Source of the DNA: Saprospiraceae bacterium
Lineage (GTDB): Bacteria; Bacteroidota; Bacteroidia; Chitinophagales; Saprospiraceae
Assembly (NCBI GenBank): GCA_020848695.1
Contig: JADLHT010000015.1
Span: 1-64,000, forward strand
DNA: 64,000 nucleotides
Direction: 5' to 3'
Position numbers and translations under genes: made by a program. Under the pieces are notes generated by a model. It did not search any database. It was not told the DNA's origin and saw nothing but the letters and a program-made list of their open reading frames with translations. This document shows, piece by piece, positions 26,644 through 35,577 of the stretch (position 1 is its first letter; each line of letters begins with the position of its first letter).

Positions 26644-27923
26644 TAGGCGTAAGCAAGTTTATCTCGTAAGACAGGACAGCTCATACAATGTGAGCCCCCT
26701 CTTGCCCGTGACAATTCACTGGAAGGAAGAGTAATGATTGTATTTGACAAAGAATGAACATCAAAATTTTCATTTTTCATTCTTTCAATCAATGTTTCAG
26801 CATGTATGATCTGAAAGCCATTATTTATAAAAGCTTTTTCAGTATATGGGTTACGATCATACGTTAAAGCAACTCCGGGTTTTAATGCAACAAGATTACA
26901 GCCATCCGTCCATTGTTCTCTTTCTTGATACGGAGAAACTCCATCTCCACTCCAAATAAATTGAGCATTTGAACTTATCTCAGATCGAAGAAAATCATAC
27001 ACAGAAGGATATTCAACAACTCCTCCTGTATCACGATATACAGTAACATACGAACCTAACCCATCTTTAATGATAGGTTTATAACCAACGAATTGATTGT
27101 GATTAATTTGGGTAAATAAGGTATCGATATGCATAAATGATCTTTCTTTAGGAACATCGACTTCAACAACATTCCGGATCAATTTTTTTTCAAAAAGTAT
27201 ATTTCTTAAAGTCATCAATGCATGATCAGTCGTTCTTTCACTGTTACCGATTAAAAGATAATCTGAATTTAAAAGCATTAGATCTCCTCCTTCAATCGTT
27301 ACTGGCTCTCCTTTTTGAGAAGGCGGATAATCATCAATTTGATTCAAGTTTATTAACCTTTTTTCAGTTATTAAATGTGAAAATTGTGGGTGTGCATGAA
27401 AGAAAAACCGAGTAAGCAGGTTTTCTCTTTTTCGCACTGCTTTAGATGCTTTAGTGATGACAACGTGATCCTTTATCGTTAAAGCAATGTCTCTTGTAAA
27501 AATAAAATTGGGTATCGGATCAAAAAGATAGGTATCTTTCTCTCTATCATATCCTGAAATCATAACCTCTGCAAGTCGATCATGCGAAAGGGCATACAAT
27601 CGATCAACATAACTTTTAGGTATTTCTTCAAAGTCCTTAACCAAATGAATTAGCTCCTTTTTTATTTCTTCGCTGGCATCAAATGATTCTTTAATGAGGG
27701 TTTGAGTTTCTAATACATTCTCTTCTCCAACAAATGCGTTTAGTATCATTCTAAATACAGCATGTTCTTTTTGCATACTTGGAAGATATACAATATCGTC
27801 AAATAATAATTCATTGGCTAATCTTGGACTGATTCTGTCAATACCTTCATCTGGTGCATGCACAATTACTTTTTTCAAAGGCATGATTTCTGAATCTACA
27901 TAAATATCTTTTTTTACAGACAC
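26643..27923 (-). CDS. arcA: Arginine deiminase
   Basis: Converts arginine to citrulline and ammonia. Guanidino-modifying motifs are present: GGDLMLLN near 216, FTRD near 158 and the catalytic His in HIDTLFTQI near 270. The nucleophilic Cys lies in RGGSHCMSCPVLR near the C-terminus (~416). Length 426 fits. No arcB or arcC is nearby, so a complete ADI fermentation operon is not shown. It is first in a run with the thioesterase and YihY genes, behind a good promoter. Confidence 0.9.
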   Translation of the reverse strand: MSVKKDIYVDSEIMPLKKVIVHAPDEGIDRISPRLANELLFDDIVYLPSMQKEHAVFRMILNAFVGEENVLETQTLIKESFDASEEIKKELIHLVKDFEEIPKSYVDRLYALSHDRLAEVMISGYDREKDTYLFDPIPNFIFTRDIALTIKDHVVITKASKAVRKRENLLTRFFFHAHPQFSHLITEKRLINLNQIDDYPPSQKGEPVTIEGGDLMLLNSDYLLIGNSERTTDHALMTLRNILFEKKLIRNVVEVDVPKERSFMHIDTLFTQINHNQFVGYKPIIKDGLGSYVTVYRDTGGVVEYPSVYDFLRSEISSNAQFIWSGDGVSPYQEREQWTDGCNLVALKPGVALTYDRNPYTEKAFINNGFQIIHAETLIERMKNENFDVHSLSNTIITLPSSELSRARGGSHCMSCPVLRDKLAYA

Positions 27924-27934
27924 AATTTTTTTCG

Positions 27935-27965
27935 CAAAGTTAGCAAATAAAGGGATTTTCTGAAA
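27935..27965 (-). promoter_or_regulatory. Probable arcA promoter (TTTC-N19-TAACTTTG)
   Basis: The minus strand has TAACTTTG (27942-27935), an exact TAnnTTTG, with TTTC (27965-27962) exactly 19 bases upstream. The box ends 11 bases before the arcA ATG. Confidence 0.6.
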
Positions 27966-27997
27966 TAATTTGAAAAATACAGTGTTCAGTTATTCAC

Positions 27998-28011
27998 ATA
28001 ATGGTCATTAT
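27998..28011. promoter_or_regulatory. Possible operator: inverted repeat upstream of arcA
   Basis: ATAATG-gt-CATTAT is a perfect 6-base inverted repeat with a 2-base spacer, about 33 bases upstream of the presumed arcA -33 element. It is in very AT-rich sequence and could be chance. The rest of the 272-base gap (27924-28195) shows only A/T runs and the promoter. Confidence 0.25.
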
Positions 28012-28195
28012 ATTCAACTTAAAAAACTTCTCAAGAATACTTTTAAAATTTAATTCAATCTAATAAAATGTCCGTTTAATTAAATTTTTACACAAAAAAA
28101 AATTCATATTAAATTAATATTTATTTGGGTAAAAAACAATTTTGAAAAAAATAACTTAGTCTTCAAAAAACCAAATAGAGAAATAAAAAAATTTA

Positions 28196-29890
28196 TTACT
28201 TTATTTTCTTACCTCCGATAAACACATTTTGAACCTTTGCAGCTAACAATAAAGAATCTGAACAAGTCAATAGATTTCTATCCAATACAATAAAATCTGC
28301 TAATTTACCTTTTGTAATACTTCCTTTTATATTTTCATCGCCAGAAGCATATGCATTCCAGATCGTATATGATTTTAAAGCTTCGTCACGCGACATACTT
28401 TGTTCTGGAAAAAATTGCAAACCATTATCCACCCTCTTTCGAGTTACTGCAGCATATATACAATCGAATGGATTAATACTTTCTACAGGACAATCAGTCC
28501 CATTTGCCAGATGAACACCGCGGTCAATCAGAGATCTCCAAACATATGCTCCTTCTCTAGCTCTCTTCTCCCCTAATCTTTTAATTACAAATGGTGCATC
28601 ACTTGTACAATGAATAGCTTGCATTGAAGCTATTATCCCTAAGTCCTTAATTTTTAGAATATCGCCGGGATGAAGATGTTGACAATGCTCTATTCTCCAT
28701 GGCCTGGAATGAATGATTCTTTTTTGTTCTTCAAATTTCGAAAATATATTCAGCACTTCTCTGTTTGCCCTGTCACCAATAGCGTGTACACAAACCTGAA
28801 GATTCATTTTAGTTGCAAGCAAAGCAAAGGATGTGATTTGTTCAATTTCAATTAAATTCTGACCACGCATTCCAGGATTATCTGAGTAATCTTCCAACAA
28901 CCATGCCCCATAGGAGCCTAGCGCTCCATCTATATAAGACTTAATTGCGATACACTTAAACATTGAGCTATCCTTTGAATAAATGGGCAGAGCCAACATT
29001 TTATTCAACATACTGTCTTTGTCTTCATACAACATTGCATATAATCTGATACTCAACTTTCCATCATTAAACCAATCTTTTATCAATTCCAGATCCGTTA
29101 GTGAGGTTCCAGCATCCTGAAAGCTCGTAATACCATAACTCAATGCAATTTCTTGTGCCGAAAGAGCGTATTGCAATTTTAGTTTATCGACTAAGTCAGG
29201 ATTCATTTTCTTTTCGTAACCATCATATAAATTTTGAATCAATGACATGGCATTTTCTTCAAAAATTCCCGTAATTCTATTGTTATGATCCTTTACAATT
29301 CGGCCTCCTTTAGGCGAAACAGATTCAGAACTAATCGAGGCAAGATTCATGGCATTACTATTGGCCATTAATGCATGTCCGCTAGCATGAGTTAACATAA
29401 CTGGATGATCCGGAGTTACAGCCGACAGTGCATCATGATATGGATAAGCATTAAAAGAGGAAAGAAATCTATCTGACCATTTCTCCTGATGCCATCCACG
29501 ACCTTCAATCCACTGACCTTTTGGCGTTCTTTGTGCAACGGCTTTGACTGAATCAACAATCTCTTGCCATGATTTTGTTTGAATCAGATTCAGAGTATGC
29601 AAACTTTTGCCAAGACTTAAAAAATGACCATGCCCTTCAATTAGGCCAGGCATAACGAATGCACCATTAAGATCTAATACTTTTGAGTCTTTTGTCTGAA
29701 ATTTTCTGATTTCTTGATTGGAACCCACAGCTAGAAATATATTTCCCTTTATTGCAAAAGCTTGTGCTTCAATTTTGACTGTATCTGCCGTATAAACATT
29801 TGCATTTAATATAATTAAATCAGCTTTTTCACTTTCTTTGCAACAAATAATTAATAAGAACCATAATAAAATAGAGATATTTGAATTCAT
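28196..29890 (-). CDS. YtcJ-type amidohydrolase, predicted lipoprotein
   Basis: A 564-residue metal-dependent hydrolase of the YtcJ/NfdA group. The N-terminus (MNSNISILLWFLLIICC) has a lipobox-like LLIICC, so it is probably anchored at the periplasmic face of a membrane. Motifs in order: MPGLIEGHGHFLSLG (metal His pair), HASGHALMANSNAM, IKSYIDGALGSYGAWL with the bridging Lys, CVHAIGDRANREVL, and NGTDCPVESINP. The substrate is unknown; relatives hydrolyse N-substituted formamides or cyclic amides. It is divergent from the polyprenyl synthase gene, only 12 bases away. Confidence 0.87.
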   Translation of the reverse strand: MNSNISILLWFLLIICCKESEKADLIILNANVYTADTVKIEAQAFAIKGNIFLAVGSNQEIRKFQTKDSKVLDLNGAFVMPGLIEGHGHFLSLGKSLHTLNLIQTKSWQEIVDSVKAVAQRTPKGQWIEGRGWHQEKWSDRFLSSFNAYPYHDALSAVTPDHPVMLTHASGHALMANSNAMNLASISSESVSPKGGRIVKDHNNRITGIFEENAMSLIQNLYDGYEKKMNPDLVDKLKLQYALSAQEIALSYGITSFQDAGTSLTDLELIKDWFNDGKLSIRLYAMLYEDKDSMLNKMLALPIYSKDSSMFKCIAIKSYIDGALGSYGAWLLEDYSDNPGMRGQNLIEIEQITSFALLATKMNLQVCVHAIGDRANREVLNIFSKFEEQKRIIHSRPWRIEHCQHLHPGDILKIKDLGIIASMQAIHCTSDAPFVIKRLGEKRAREGAYVWRSLIDRGVHLANGTDCPVESINPFDCIYAAVTRKRVDNGLQFFPEQSMSRDEALKSYTIWNAYASGDENIKGSITKGKLADFIVLDRNLLTCSDSLLLAAKVQNVFIGGKKIK

Positions 29891-29902
29891 CCTTATATTT
29901 AA

Positions 29903-30880
29903 ATGACAAATTTAATCTCATTACAGGAACTAACGCACATCTACAATAGCTATTCTGAACAACAGGACTGGAAACTTGAACCAGCTAGTCTTTATGAACC
30001 ATTCGACTACATAATGGGTCAAAAAGGAAAAAAAATAAGACCACTCAGCCTTTTGTTGGTTTATTCACTTTTTAACGAAAATTATCAAAAAGCTTTACCC
30101 GCCGCTTATGCCATAGATATGTTTCATAACTTCACCTTAATACACGATGACCTCATGGATCAATCCAGTGTTAGGCGTGGTCAACCAACTGTTCCTTTAC
30201 GATTTGGTGAAAACGTGGCAATATTGTCAGGCGATGCGATGCTTTTAGAATCTTTGAAGTTGATCATGACATCCAGCGGTTATAATCAAGAAGTTATTTC
30301 ATTCTTCATAAAAACTGCCATTGAAGTCTGTCAAGGGCAGAGTTTGGATATGGGATTCGAGAAGAAAGAGAGCATTTCACTCAAAGAATACCTAGAGATG
30401 ATTCGACTAAAAACATCAGTATTACTAGGAGCCTGCTTTAAAATAGCGACCCAACTTGCACAACAGAATTTAGACCTTCAAGATAAAATGTATGAATTGG
30501 GCTGCAATCTTGGAATTGCTTTTCAGATTCAGGATGACTACCTAGATCTCTACAGCTCTGAAATGTCATTCGGCAAAAAGAAAGGAGGAGATCTGATCCA
30601 ACGAAAAAAATCAATACTTTTACTTCTAGCCATTGAATCCTTTTCTAAAGATGAGAAAAAGCAATTCATCAAGGAATACCATCAAAAAAGAAGCGACGAA
30701 CAACAGGTAATGAAATATCTAAAGATATTTGAAGCCTTAAATATCAAACAAAGAACAACTGAACTTTTTACTTATTACCAAAATTCTATTAATTGCACTT
30801 TGAATGAAATAGAACTTCCTTCAGATAAAAAACTCTTACTTTCAGAATTTGTTTCCCTGATTCTTCAAAGAAATCATTGA
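29903..30880 (+). CDS. Polyprenyl (E-type isoprenyl) diphosphate synthase
   Basis: Both Asp-rich motifs are present: HDDLMD at residues 81-86 followed by RRGQPT, and IQDDYLD near 211-217. The GQKGKKIRP block (39-47) binds IPP and the allylic substrate, and GDAMLLES follows. It condenses IPP onto allylic diphosphates to make a C15-C40+ chain for quinones or carriers. The chain length cannot be read with confidence. It begins a plus-strand series that includes uppP, whose product recycles the C55 carrier. Confidence 0.9.
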   Translation: MTNLISLQELTHIYNSYSEQQDWKLEPASLYEPFDYIMGQKGKKIRPLSLLLVYSLFNENYQKALPAAYAIDMFHNFTLIHDDLMDQSSVRRGQPTVPLRFGENVAILSGDAMLLESLKLIMTSSGYNQEVISFFIKTAIEVCQGQSLDMGFEKKESISLKEYLEMIRLKTSVLLGACFKIATQLAQQNLDLQDKMYELGCNLGIAFQIQDDYLDLYSSEMSFGKKKGGDLIQRKKSILLLLAIESFSKDEKKQFIKEYHQKRSDEQQVMKYLKIFEALNIKQRTTELFTYYQNSINCTLNEIELPSDKKLLLSEFVSLILQRNH

Positions 30881-30891
30881 TTTGCTCAGAT

Positions 30892-31380
30892 ATGAATACT
30901 TATAAAATATTTTTATTGCTGTTTTGTATAGCCTGCACCTCTAAAAACAGATTTGATCCTAAAGAAAAAGAAAAATCTGTAATTCCTAACTCTGAAAAAA
31001 CTATCCAATCCGACCCATCCAATATCAAAGGAACAATTGAAGATGTAGAAAGTGATTCAAAACCTTATCTAATAAGCTTTGCAGACACTCCAAGATGGAA
31101 CGCGAAGATAGGAATCATTCAAGACCAGATTTTTGATATAAAACTTGATTTGAGTTTTGAGAAGAAGCTTTGTTTTGGAATTCTTAAGAGGGTTCAGGAA
31201 GGAAATATGCCAGGTGAGTTTTTTGTCGGAGAGGTAAATAGCAATAATCAAAAGATTCAGGTACAATTCTATGCAGAACGAAACGCATGTACCGACAATG
31301 CCCATAAAACACACAACGGCAGAATAACCATGTTATTAAATGGAAAGGAATATCATTCTTGTGCTGATTTTATGGAATAG
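30892..31380 (+). CDS. Lipoprotein with a COG3650-like C-terminus
   Basis: The ATG at 30892 gives MNTYKIFLLLFCIAC, a lipoprotein signal with Cys at 15; a TTG at 30877 would overlap the previous gene and spoil it. A polar linker (~16-55) leads to a ~100-residue domain. It ends with NACTDNAHKTHNGRIT and LNGKEYHSCADF, a Cys-containing pattern I associate with COG3650/MliC-like periplasmic proteins. That likeness is moderate. Function unknown; it follows the polyprenyl synthase by 11 bases. Confidence 0.65.
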   Translation: MNTYKIFLLLFCIACTSKNRFDPKEKEKSVIPNSEKTIQSDPSNIKGTIEDVESDSKPYLISFADTPRWNAKIGIIQDQIFDIKLDLSFEKKLCFGILKRVQEGNMPGEFFVGEVNSNNQKIQVQFYAERNACTDNAHKTHNGRITMLLNGKEYHSCADFME

Positions 31381-31417
31381 TTATTGGGTTGATTTGGAAT
31401 CAAAATAAACTTTCAAA

Positions 31418-31786
31418 ATGAAATCAATGCAAAAAATTATCTATTTATTCGTTAATTTCCTTGTTTTAATTTGTTGCAAACAAACTAACTGCACTAATCT
31501 ACAATCGAATTTTACCACCTATACTGAAGCATATAATAAAATCAGAAGCACTGAATTTGCATTCGTAGAAGATATTAATACTTCGAAAAGTAGTTGGATA
31601 AGTGGAGCAAGCTATTATAGTTGCGACAATAATTTCGGCTACTTCATTTTATCAACAGATAGCAAGAATTATATTTACAAAGATCTTCCAATAAATATTT
31701 GGAGGGACTTTAAAAATGCAAATTCATTGGGAAGTTATTACAATTTGAATATCAAGAATCGGTATCAATTATATCTAACAAATTAA
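31418..31786 (+). CDS. Small lipoprotein with KTSC-like domain
   Basis: MKSMQKIIYLFVNFLVLICC is a lipoprotein signal (Cys19 or Cys20). The last ~65 residues match the KTSC pattern: an SSWI start, YFILSTDSKNYIYKDLPINIW in the middle, then FKNANSLGSYYNLNIKNRY. KTSC domains are small, named after the KTSC motif of lysyl-tRNA synthetase-fused members, and have no firm function. Here the domain is predicted to be outside the cytoplasm, which is unusual. Neighbour of another small lipoprotein gene, 37 bases upstream. Confidence 0.6.
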   Translation: MKSMQKIIYLFVNFLVLICCKQTNCTNLQSNFTTYTEAYNKIRSTEFAFVEDINTSKSSWISGASYYSCDNNFGYFILSTDSKNYIYKDLPINIWRDFKNANSLGSYYNLNIKNRYQLYLTN

Positions 31787-31919
31787 TAAATTAACTTATA
31801 GTAATAATATGCGTTTGACAATTCTAGTTTATTACTTTTTAGCCTTTATTGTCAATGAGCTAGATTTACTTAAAATAAAGTTCATTTAAGGAATATCATT
31901 CATATAAATATTTTTTTAA

Positions 31920-31927
31920 TATATTTG
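31920..31927 (+). promoter_or_regulatory. -7 box TATATTTG before ftsX
   Basis: TATATTTG is an exact TAnnTTTG match, 30 bases before the presumed TTG start of ftsX; the -33 position reads CATT rather than TTTG. It would drive the ftsX-DUF3098-uppP-truB run. Confidence 0.45.
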
Positions 31928-31957
31928 CCTTTAATTTCAACCTGATTTATATATCAT

Positions 31958-32806
31958 TTGAGTTTTAAAAGCCGATATCCAACACTCATCCATGTTCTTG
32001 CTACTGCATTGGTTCTGACCCTGCCCGGATTAACAATTCTGGCTCTGTTTCAAACTTTCCAATGGAGTCAAAAATGGCAAGACCAATTACCACTCGTAAT
32101 AGAATTAAAAAAGTCCTACCCCATTGATTCTTTGAATTTGTTAAAAAATCTATTAGAAAGTAAAGAAAATACGTTATTGGGAAATCTTGAGTTTTACAGC
32201 AAAGAAGAGGCATTCACCACCATGAAAACTGATCCGACTTTGAGCCTTAATGATACATTGCTTGAAAATCCATTCAGAGACTTATTAATTCTTTATACAC
32301 GGGACAATAACAATATGATCGAGAATATCGAAAAGCTAAGAAAGGAACTAATTCAATTCTCCATTATTGATAACATCGAATTAGGCGAAAGGATAAAAAG
32401 TGGCCTTAGCCGAACTTTGGTTAAAATGATTTGGGTACTAGGCATCCTAACACTCTTTCTTGGTTTAATCGCGATTTTTATTATTAATTTCCTCGTTAAA
32501 ATAAATTTTGAGAGAAGGTTGGCTCTTATTAATAATATCAGACTTTTGGGAGGTTCAATGAAAAAATCTTACGAGAGCTTTTATTCACACGGCTTAAGAT
32601 TAGGTCTGGCAAGCAGTTTTCTGAGTGTCGTTTTCATGGGATTAGGACTACTTTGTCTGTTTATTTTGGTTCCAGGCTTCTATGAACTAATTAATTTGAA
32701 AAATTTTATCTTTGTGGTTGTGATTTTAGCTATTCTTGGGCCAACTTTGCACTTGATTTGGCTTAAAAAGCTGATAAGAGATATTTTTTATAAAATAAAT
32801 GATTAA
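31958..32806 (+). CDS. ftsX: Cell division protein FtsX
   Basis: A 282-residue FtsX: one N-terminal membrane segment (~12-32), a ~120-residue periplasmic loop, and three C-terminal membrane segments with the permease block containing NNIRLLGGSMKKSYESFYSHG. With FtsE (not in this window) it couples ATP hydrolysis to septal peptidoglycan hydrolases. The start is probably TTG at 31958 since no ATG fits. It overlaps the DUF3098 gene by 1 base; the order ftsX-DUF3098-uppP-truB is, to my knowledge, common in Bacteroidota. Confidence 0.88.
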   Translation: MSFKSRYPTLIHVLATALVLTLPGLTILALFQTFQWSQKWQDQLPLVIELKKSYPIDSLNLLKNLLESKENTLLGNLEFYSKEEAFTTMKTDPTLSLNDTLLENPFRDLLILYTRDNNNMIENIEKLRKELIQFSIIDNIELGERIKSGLSRTLVKMIWVLGILTLFLGLIAIFIINFLVKINFERRLALINNIRLLGGSMKKSYESFYSHGLRLGLASSFLSVVFMGLGLLCLFILVPGFYELINLKNFIFVVVILAILGPTLHLIWLKKLIRDIFYKIND

Positions 32807-33096
32807 TGGGAGAATCTAAGTCAAAAAAGGAACAAATAAGTACTCAAAAATCAAGTACAGCTTCAAAAGCCAACAGAATCAAATCTGATGTTACTTATGG
32901 AATGAAGCAATACAAATTTGTATTTATCGGTCTAATCCTGCTTACGACTGGCTTTGTATTAATGTCTGGTGGGCAAATGCCTTCACCTGATGTTTGGGAT
33001 GAAAGTATAATTTATGGCTTTAGAAGGACAGTTGCCGCTCCAATTTTTATATTGGCTGGATTAATCATCCAGATATGGGCTATTTTTAAAGTTTAA
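32806..33096 (+). CDS. DUF3098 small membrane protein
   Basis: 96 residues: a polar, Lys/Ser-rich N-terminus (1-35), then two membrane helices (~40-60 and ~75-95) joined by a loop with MPSPDVWDESIIYGFRRTVAAP, which fits DUF3098. No function is established. Its location directly between ftsX and uppP suggests an envelope or division-linked role, an inference from gene order only. Confidence 0.82.
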   Translation: MGESKSKKEQISTQKSSTASKANRIKSDVTYGMKQYKFVFIGLILLTTGFVLMSGGQMPSPDVWDESIIYGFRRTVAAPIFILAGLIIQIWAIFKV

Positions 33097-33099
33097 TAC

Positions 33100-33900
33100 A
33101 TGTCAGAATATATTCTAACCGTAATCCTTGGAATTGTCCAAGGTATCACAGAATTTTTACCCATTTCTAGTGATGGTCATTTGGAGATTGCCAAATTTTT
33201 TTTAGGAGACAAATCCATTGGTCTGGACAGCCTAAGTCTAACTATTGTGTTACATATCGCTACAACCCTGAGCATTTGCTATGTTTTAAGGTTAAGAATT
33301 TGGATTATTCTGAAAGGCATTCTGAATAAAGACAAAGCAACTTTTCAATTATGTGGACTTATATTTATTTCGATGCTTCCGGCAGCTATAGTTGGAGTTT
33401 TTTTTGAAGAAGAAGTTAGCAAGTTATTTAATGGAAAAATAGAATTAGTTTCTACCCTTCTCATAATAAATGGCATAATATTATACATTGGAAATTTAGC
33501 CAAACCAATTAACAAAGAAATAAGTTACATCCAATCATTGGCTATGGGAATTGCGCAAATGCTTGCAATTCTTCCTGGGATCAGCAGATCTGGAACTACT
33601 ATCAGTACAGCATCTGTGCTTGGTATTAACAGGAGCGTAGCAGCAGAGTTTTCGTTTATAATGTTACTTCCACTTATGTTTGGGAAAATTGCAAAAGACA
33701 TGATCCTTGATAATGGATTTATGAACCTTCATTACTCTGCAGGTGCTTTATTAATGGGGTTTTCATCCGCTTTTATTGTTGGAATTATCTCGTTTCGGTA
33801 TTTGTTGTCAATTGTCAAAAATGTTAAGCTTGATTATTTTGCTTATTATTGTATTGTTCTGGGAATAATTCTTTTAATTTATTTAAATTTCAAATCATAG
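33100..33900 (+). CDS. uppP: Undecaprenyl-diphosphatase UppP (BacA)
   Basis: Recycles undecaprenyl diphosphate to the monophosphate carrier for peptidoglycan and glycan assembly. The family's two motifs are seen: GITEFLPISSDGHLEI near residues 15-30, with catalytic Glu and His, and PGISRSGTT near 158-166. About eight membrane segments. Asp follows ISS where most family members have Ser or Thr. A 2-base gap leads to truB. Confidence 0.94.
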   Translation: MSEYILTVILGIVQGITEFLPISSDGHLEIAKFFLGDKSIGLDSLSLTIVLHIATTLSICYVLRLRIWIILKGILNKDKATFQLCGLIFISMLPAAIVGVFFEEEVSKLFNGKIELVSTLLIINGIILYIGNLAKPINKEISYIQSLAMGIAQMLAILPGISRSGTTISTASVLGINRSVAAEFSFIMLLPLMFGKIAKDMILDNGFMNLHYSAGALLMGFSSAFIVGIISFRYLLSIVKNVKLDYFAYYCIVLGIILLIYLNFKS

Positions 33901-33901
33901 G

Positions 33902-34624
33902 ATGATAATCACTGATGCCAATATTGATTATCAGGATTACAACGATGGTTGTGTCATATTAATCAACAAGCCACTGGGTGTCAGCTCTTTTTATGTAGTA
34001 GATCAAATTCAAAAATCTTACTGGCTTAAACGCAAACAAAAATTAAAAATTGGCCATGCAGGAACCCTAGATCCATTGGCAACGGGATTATTAATTCTTT
34101 GTACCGGAAAAATGACAAAAAAAATTAATCTTTTTCAGGATATGGAGAAAACCTATACCGGAACATTTCAATTGGGTGCTTCTACTGCGTCTTATGACCT
34201 TGAAACTGAAGTGGTAAATCATTTAGATACTCAGTCTATTGATATTTTGCAGATCGAACTTGTACGAAGTAGCTTTATGGGCTTTCAAAATCTAAGGCCT
34301 CCTGTGTATTCTGCAATAAAATTAAATGGAAAAAGAGCTTACGAACTCGCACGTAAGGGATTGCATACTGAAATGCCGTTAAAACCTATTTATATTAGTC
34401 GGTTTAATATTTCATTAGAAAATTTTCCTGAATTGAGTTTCACGATCAGCTGTACAAAAGGCACATACATTAGATCTATAGCACATGAGTTTGGTAAACG
34501 ACTGAATAATGCGGCTTATCTCTCATCCTTACAAAGGACAGCAATAGGTGATTATCAGGTTCAGAATGCATTTGAGCTGACCGATTTTTTAGAAAAACTA
34601 AATCCTGTCATCAATGTTATTTAG
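33902..34624 (+). CDS. truB: tRNA pseudouridine(55) synthase TruB
   Basis: Makes Psi55 in the T loop of tRNAs. Motif I is NKPLGVSSF near residue 22; the catalytic Asp is in GHAGTLDPLATGLL near 50-63; RPPVYSAIKLNGKRAYELAR and KGTYIRSIAHEFG follow. Length 240 is close to the compact Bacteroidota form without a long PUA extension. It ends the ftsX-DUF3098-uppP-truB run, 35 bases before gldA. Confidence 0.95.
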   Translation: MIITDANIDYQDYNDGCVILINKPLGVSSFYVVDQIQKSYWLKRKQKLKIGHAGTLDPLATGLLILCTGKMTKKINLFQDMEKTYTGTFQLGASTASYDLETEVVNHLDTQSIDILQIELVRSSFMGFQNLRPPVYSAIKLNGKRAYELARKGLHTEMPLKPIYISRFNISLENFPELSFTISCTKGTYIRSIAHEFGKRLNNAAYLSSLQRTAIGDYQVQNAFELTDFLEKLNPVINVI

Positions 34625-34659
34625 TTTTATACGTTAAGAATTCTATCTACTATAAGCAA

Positions 34660-35574
34660 GTGTCTGTTCTACTCAATAAAGTAAAAAAATCCTTTGGCAA
34701 TCAAATTGCTGTTAATGAATTGAGCTTTAAAGCCAATAAAGGAGAAATACTCGGGTTCCTTGGACCTAACGGAGCAGGAAAAACTACAACAATGAAAATA
34801 ATTACTGGATTCCATAAAGCGGATTCAGGAATTATTGAAGTGTGTGGTATAGATATTGACAAAAATTCACTAGAATCAAGAAAAAACATAGGTTATTTGC
34901 CTGAGCATAATCCGCTGTATAAAGACATGTATGTAAGAGAATATCTGAATATTTTTGCAGATATCCATAAAATTACTAACTCAAAGAGCAGAGTTGACGA
35001 GATCATTGATTTAACGGGCTTGGCTAAAGAGCAAAATAAAATAATAGGCACACTTTCTAAAGGATACAGACAAAGAGTTGGACTAAGTCAAGCTTTAATT
35101 CATAATCCAAAAGTTTTAATTCTCGATGAACCGACTTCTGGATTGGATCCTAACCAAATTCAGGAAATCAGAGATCTAATAAGAACTATATCTAAAGAGA
35201 AAACCATTATTTTTTCAACTCATATTATGCAAGAGGTAAAATTGTTGTGTGATCGCGTAATAATTATCAATAATGGCATTCTTGTTGCTGATGACCCAAT
35301 TCATCAATTACAAAATAAATTCAGCTCACATCAAATTGTTACTATTGAATTTAAAAATGATCCCGGAATTGAATCCTTGCGAAAAATTAAAAATATATCG
35401 CAATTGAATTCCCTAGGCAAAGGAAGATACACCGTTCATTCGGCTTCAAGCGAAGACCTTCGAGATGTAATTATGGATGCCTGCCAGAAGTATCAATGGA
35501 ATATAAGAGAAATCACCAAAGAAAAAAGCTCTGTAGAAGACGTTTTCAGCAAACTAACTTCCATAAACAAATAA
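34660..35574 (+). CDS. gldA: Gliding-motility ABC transporter ATP-binding protein GldA
   Basis: An ABC ATPase with Walker A GPNGAGKTT at ~37-45, signature LSKGYRQRVGLSQ near 133-145, Walker B VLILDEPTSGLDP after it and H-loop FSTHIMQEV. A ~80-residue C-terminal extension follows, as in GldA. It is immediately upstream of gldF and gldG, which supports GldA rather than a generic ATPase. GldA/F/G form an ABC system required for gliding in some, not all, Bacteroidota. The start appears to be GTG. Confidence 0.88.
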   Translation: MSVLLNKVKKSFGNQIAVNELSFKANKGEILGFLGPNGAGKTTTMKIITGFHKADSGIIEVCGIDIDKNSLESRKNIGYLPEHNPLYKDMYVREYLNIFADIHKITNSKSRVDEIIDLTGLAKEQNKIIGTLSKGYRQRVGLSQALIHNPKVLILDEPTSGLDPNQIQEIRDLIRTISKEKTIIFSTHIMQEVKLLCDRVIIINNGILVADDPIHQLQNKFSSHQIVTIEFKNDPGIESLRKIKNISQLNSLGKGRYTVHSASSEDLRDVIMDACQKYQWNIREITKEKSSVEDVFSKLTSINK

Positions 35575-35577
35575 GCT

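Noticed and set aside
31809..31889. A 26-residue hydrophobic frame plus an inverted pair TTGACAAT/ATTGTCAA at 31814-31857
   Set aside because: Very short, within AT-rich spacer before ftsX; the arms are 28 bases apart and may be chance.
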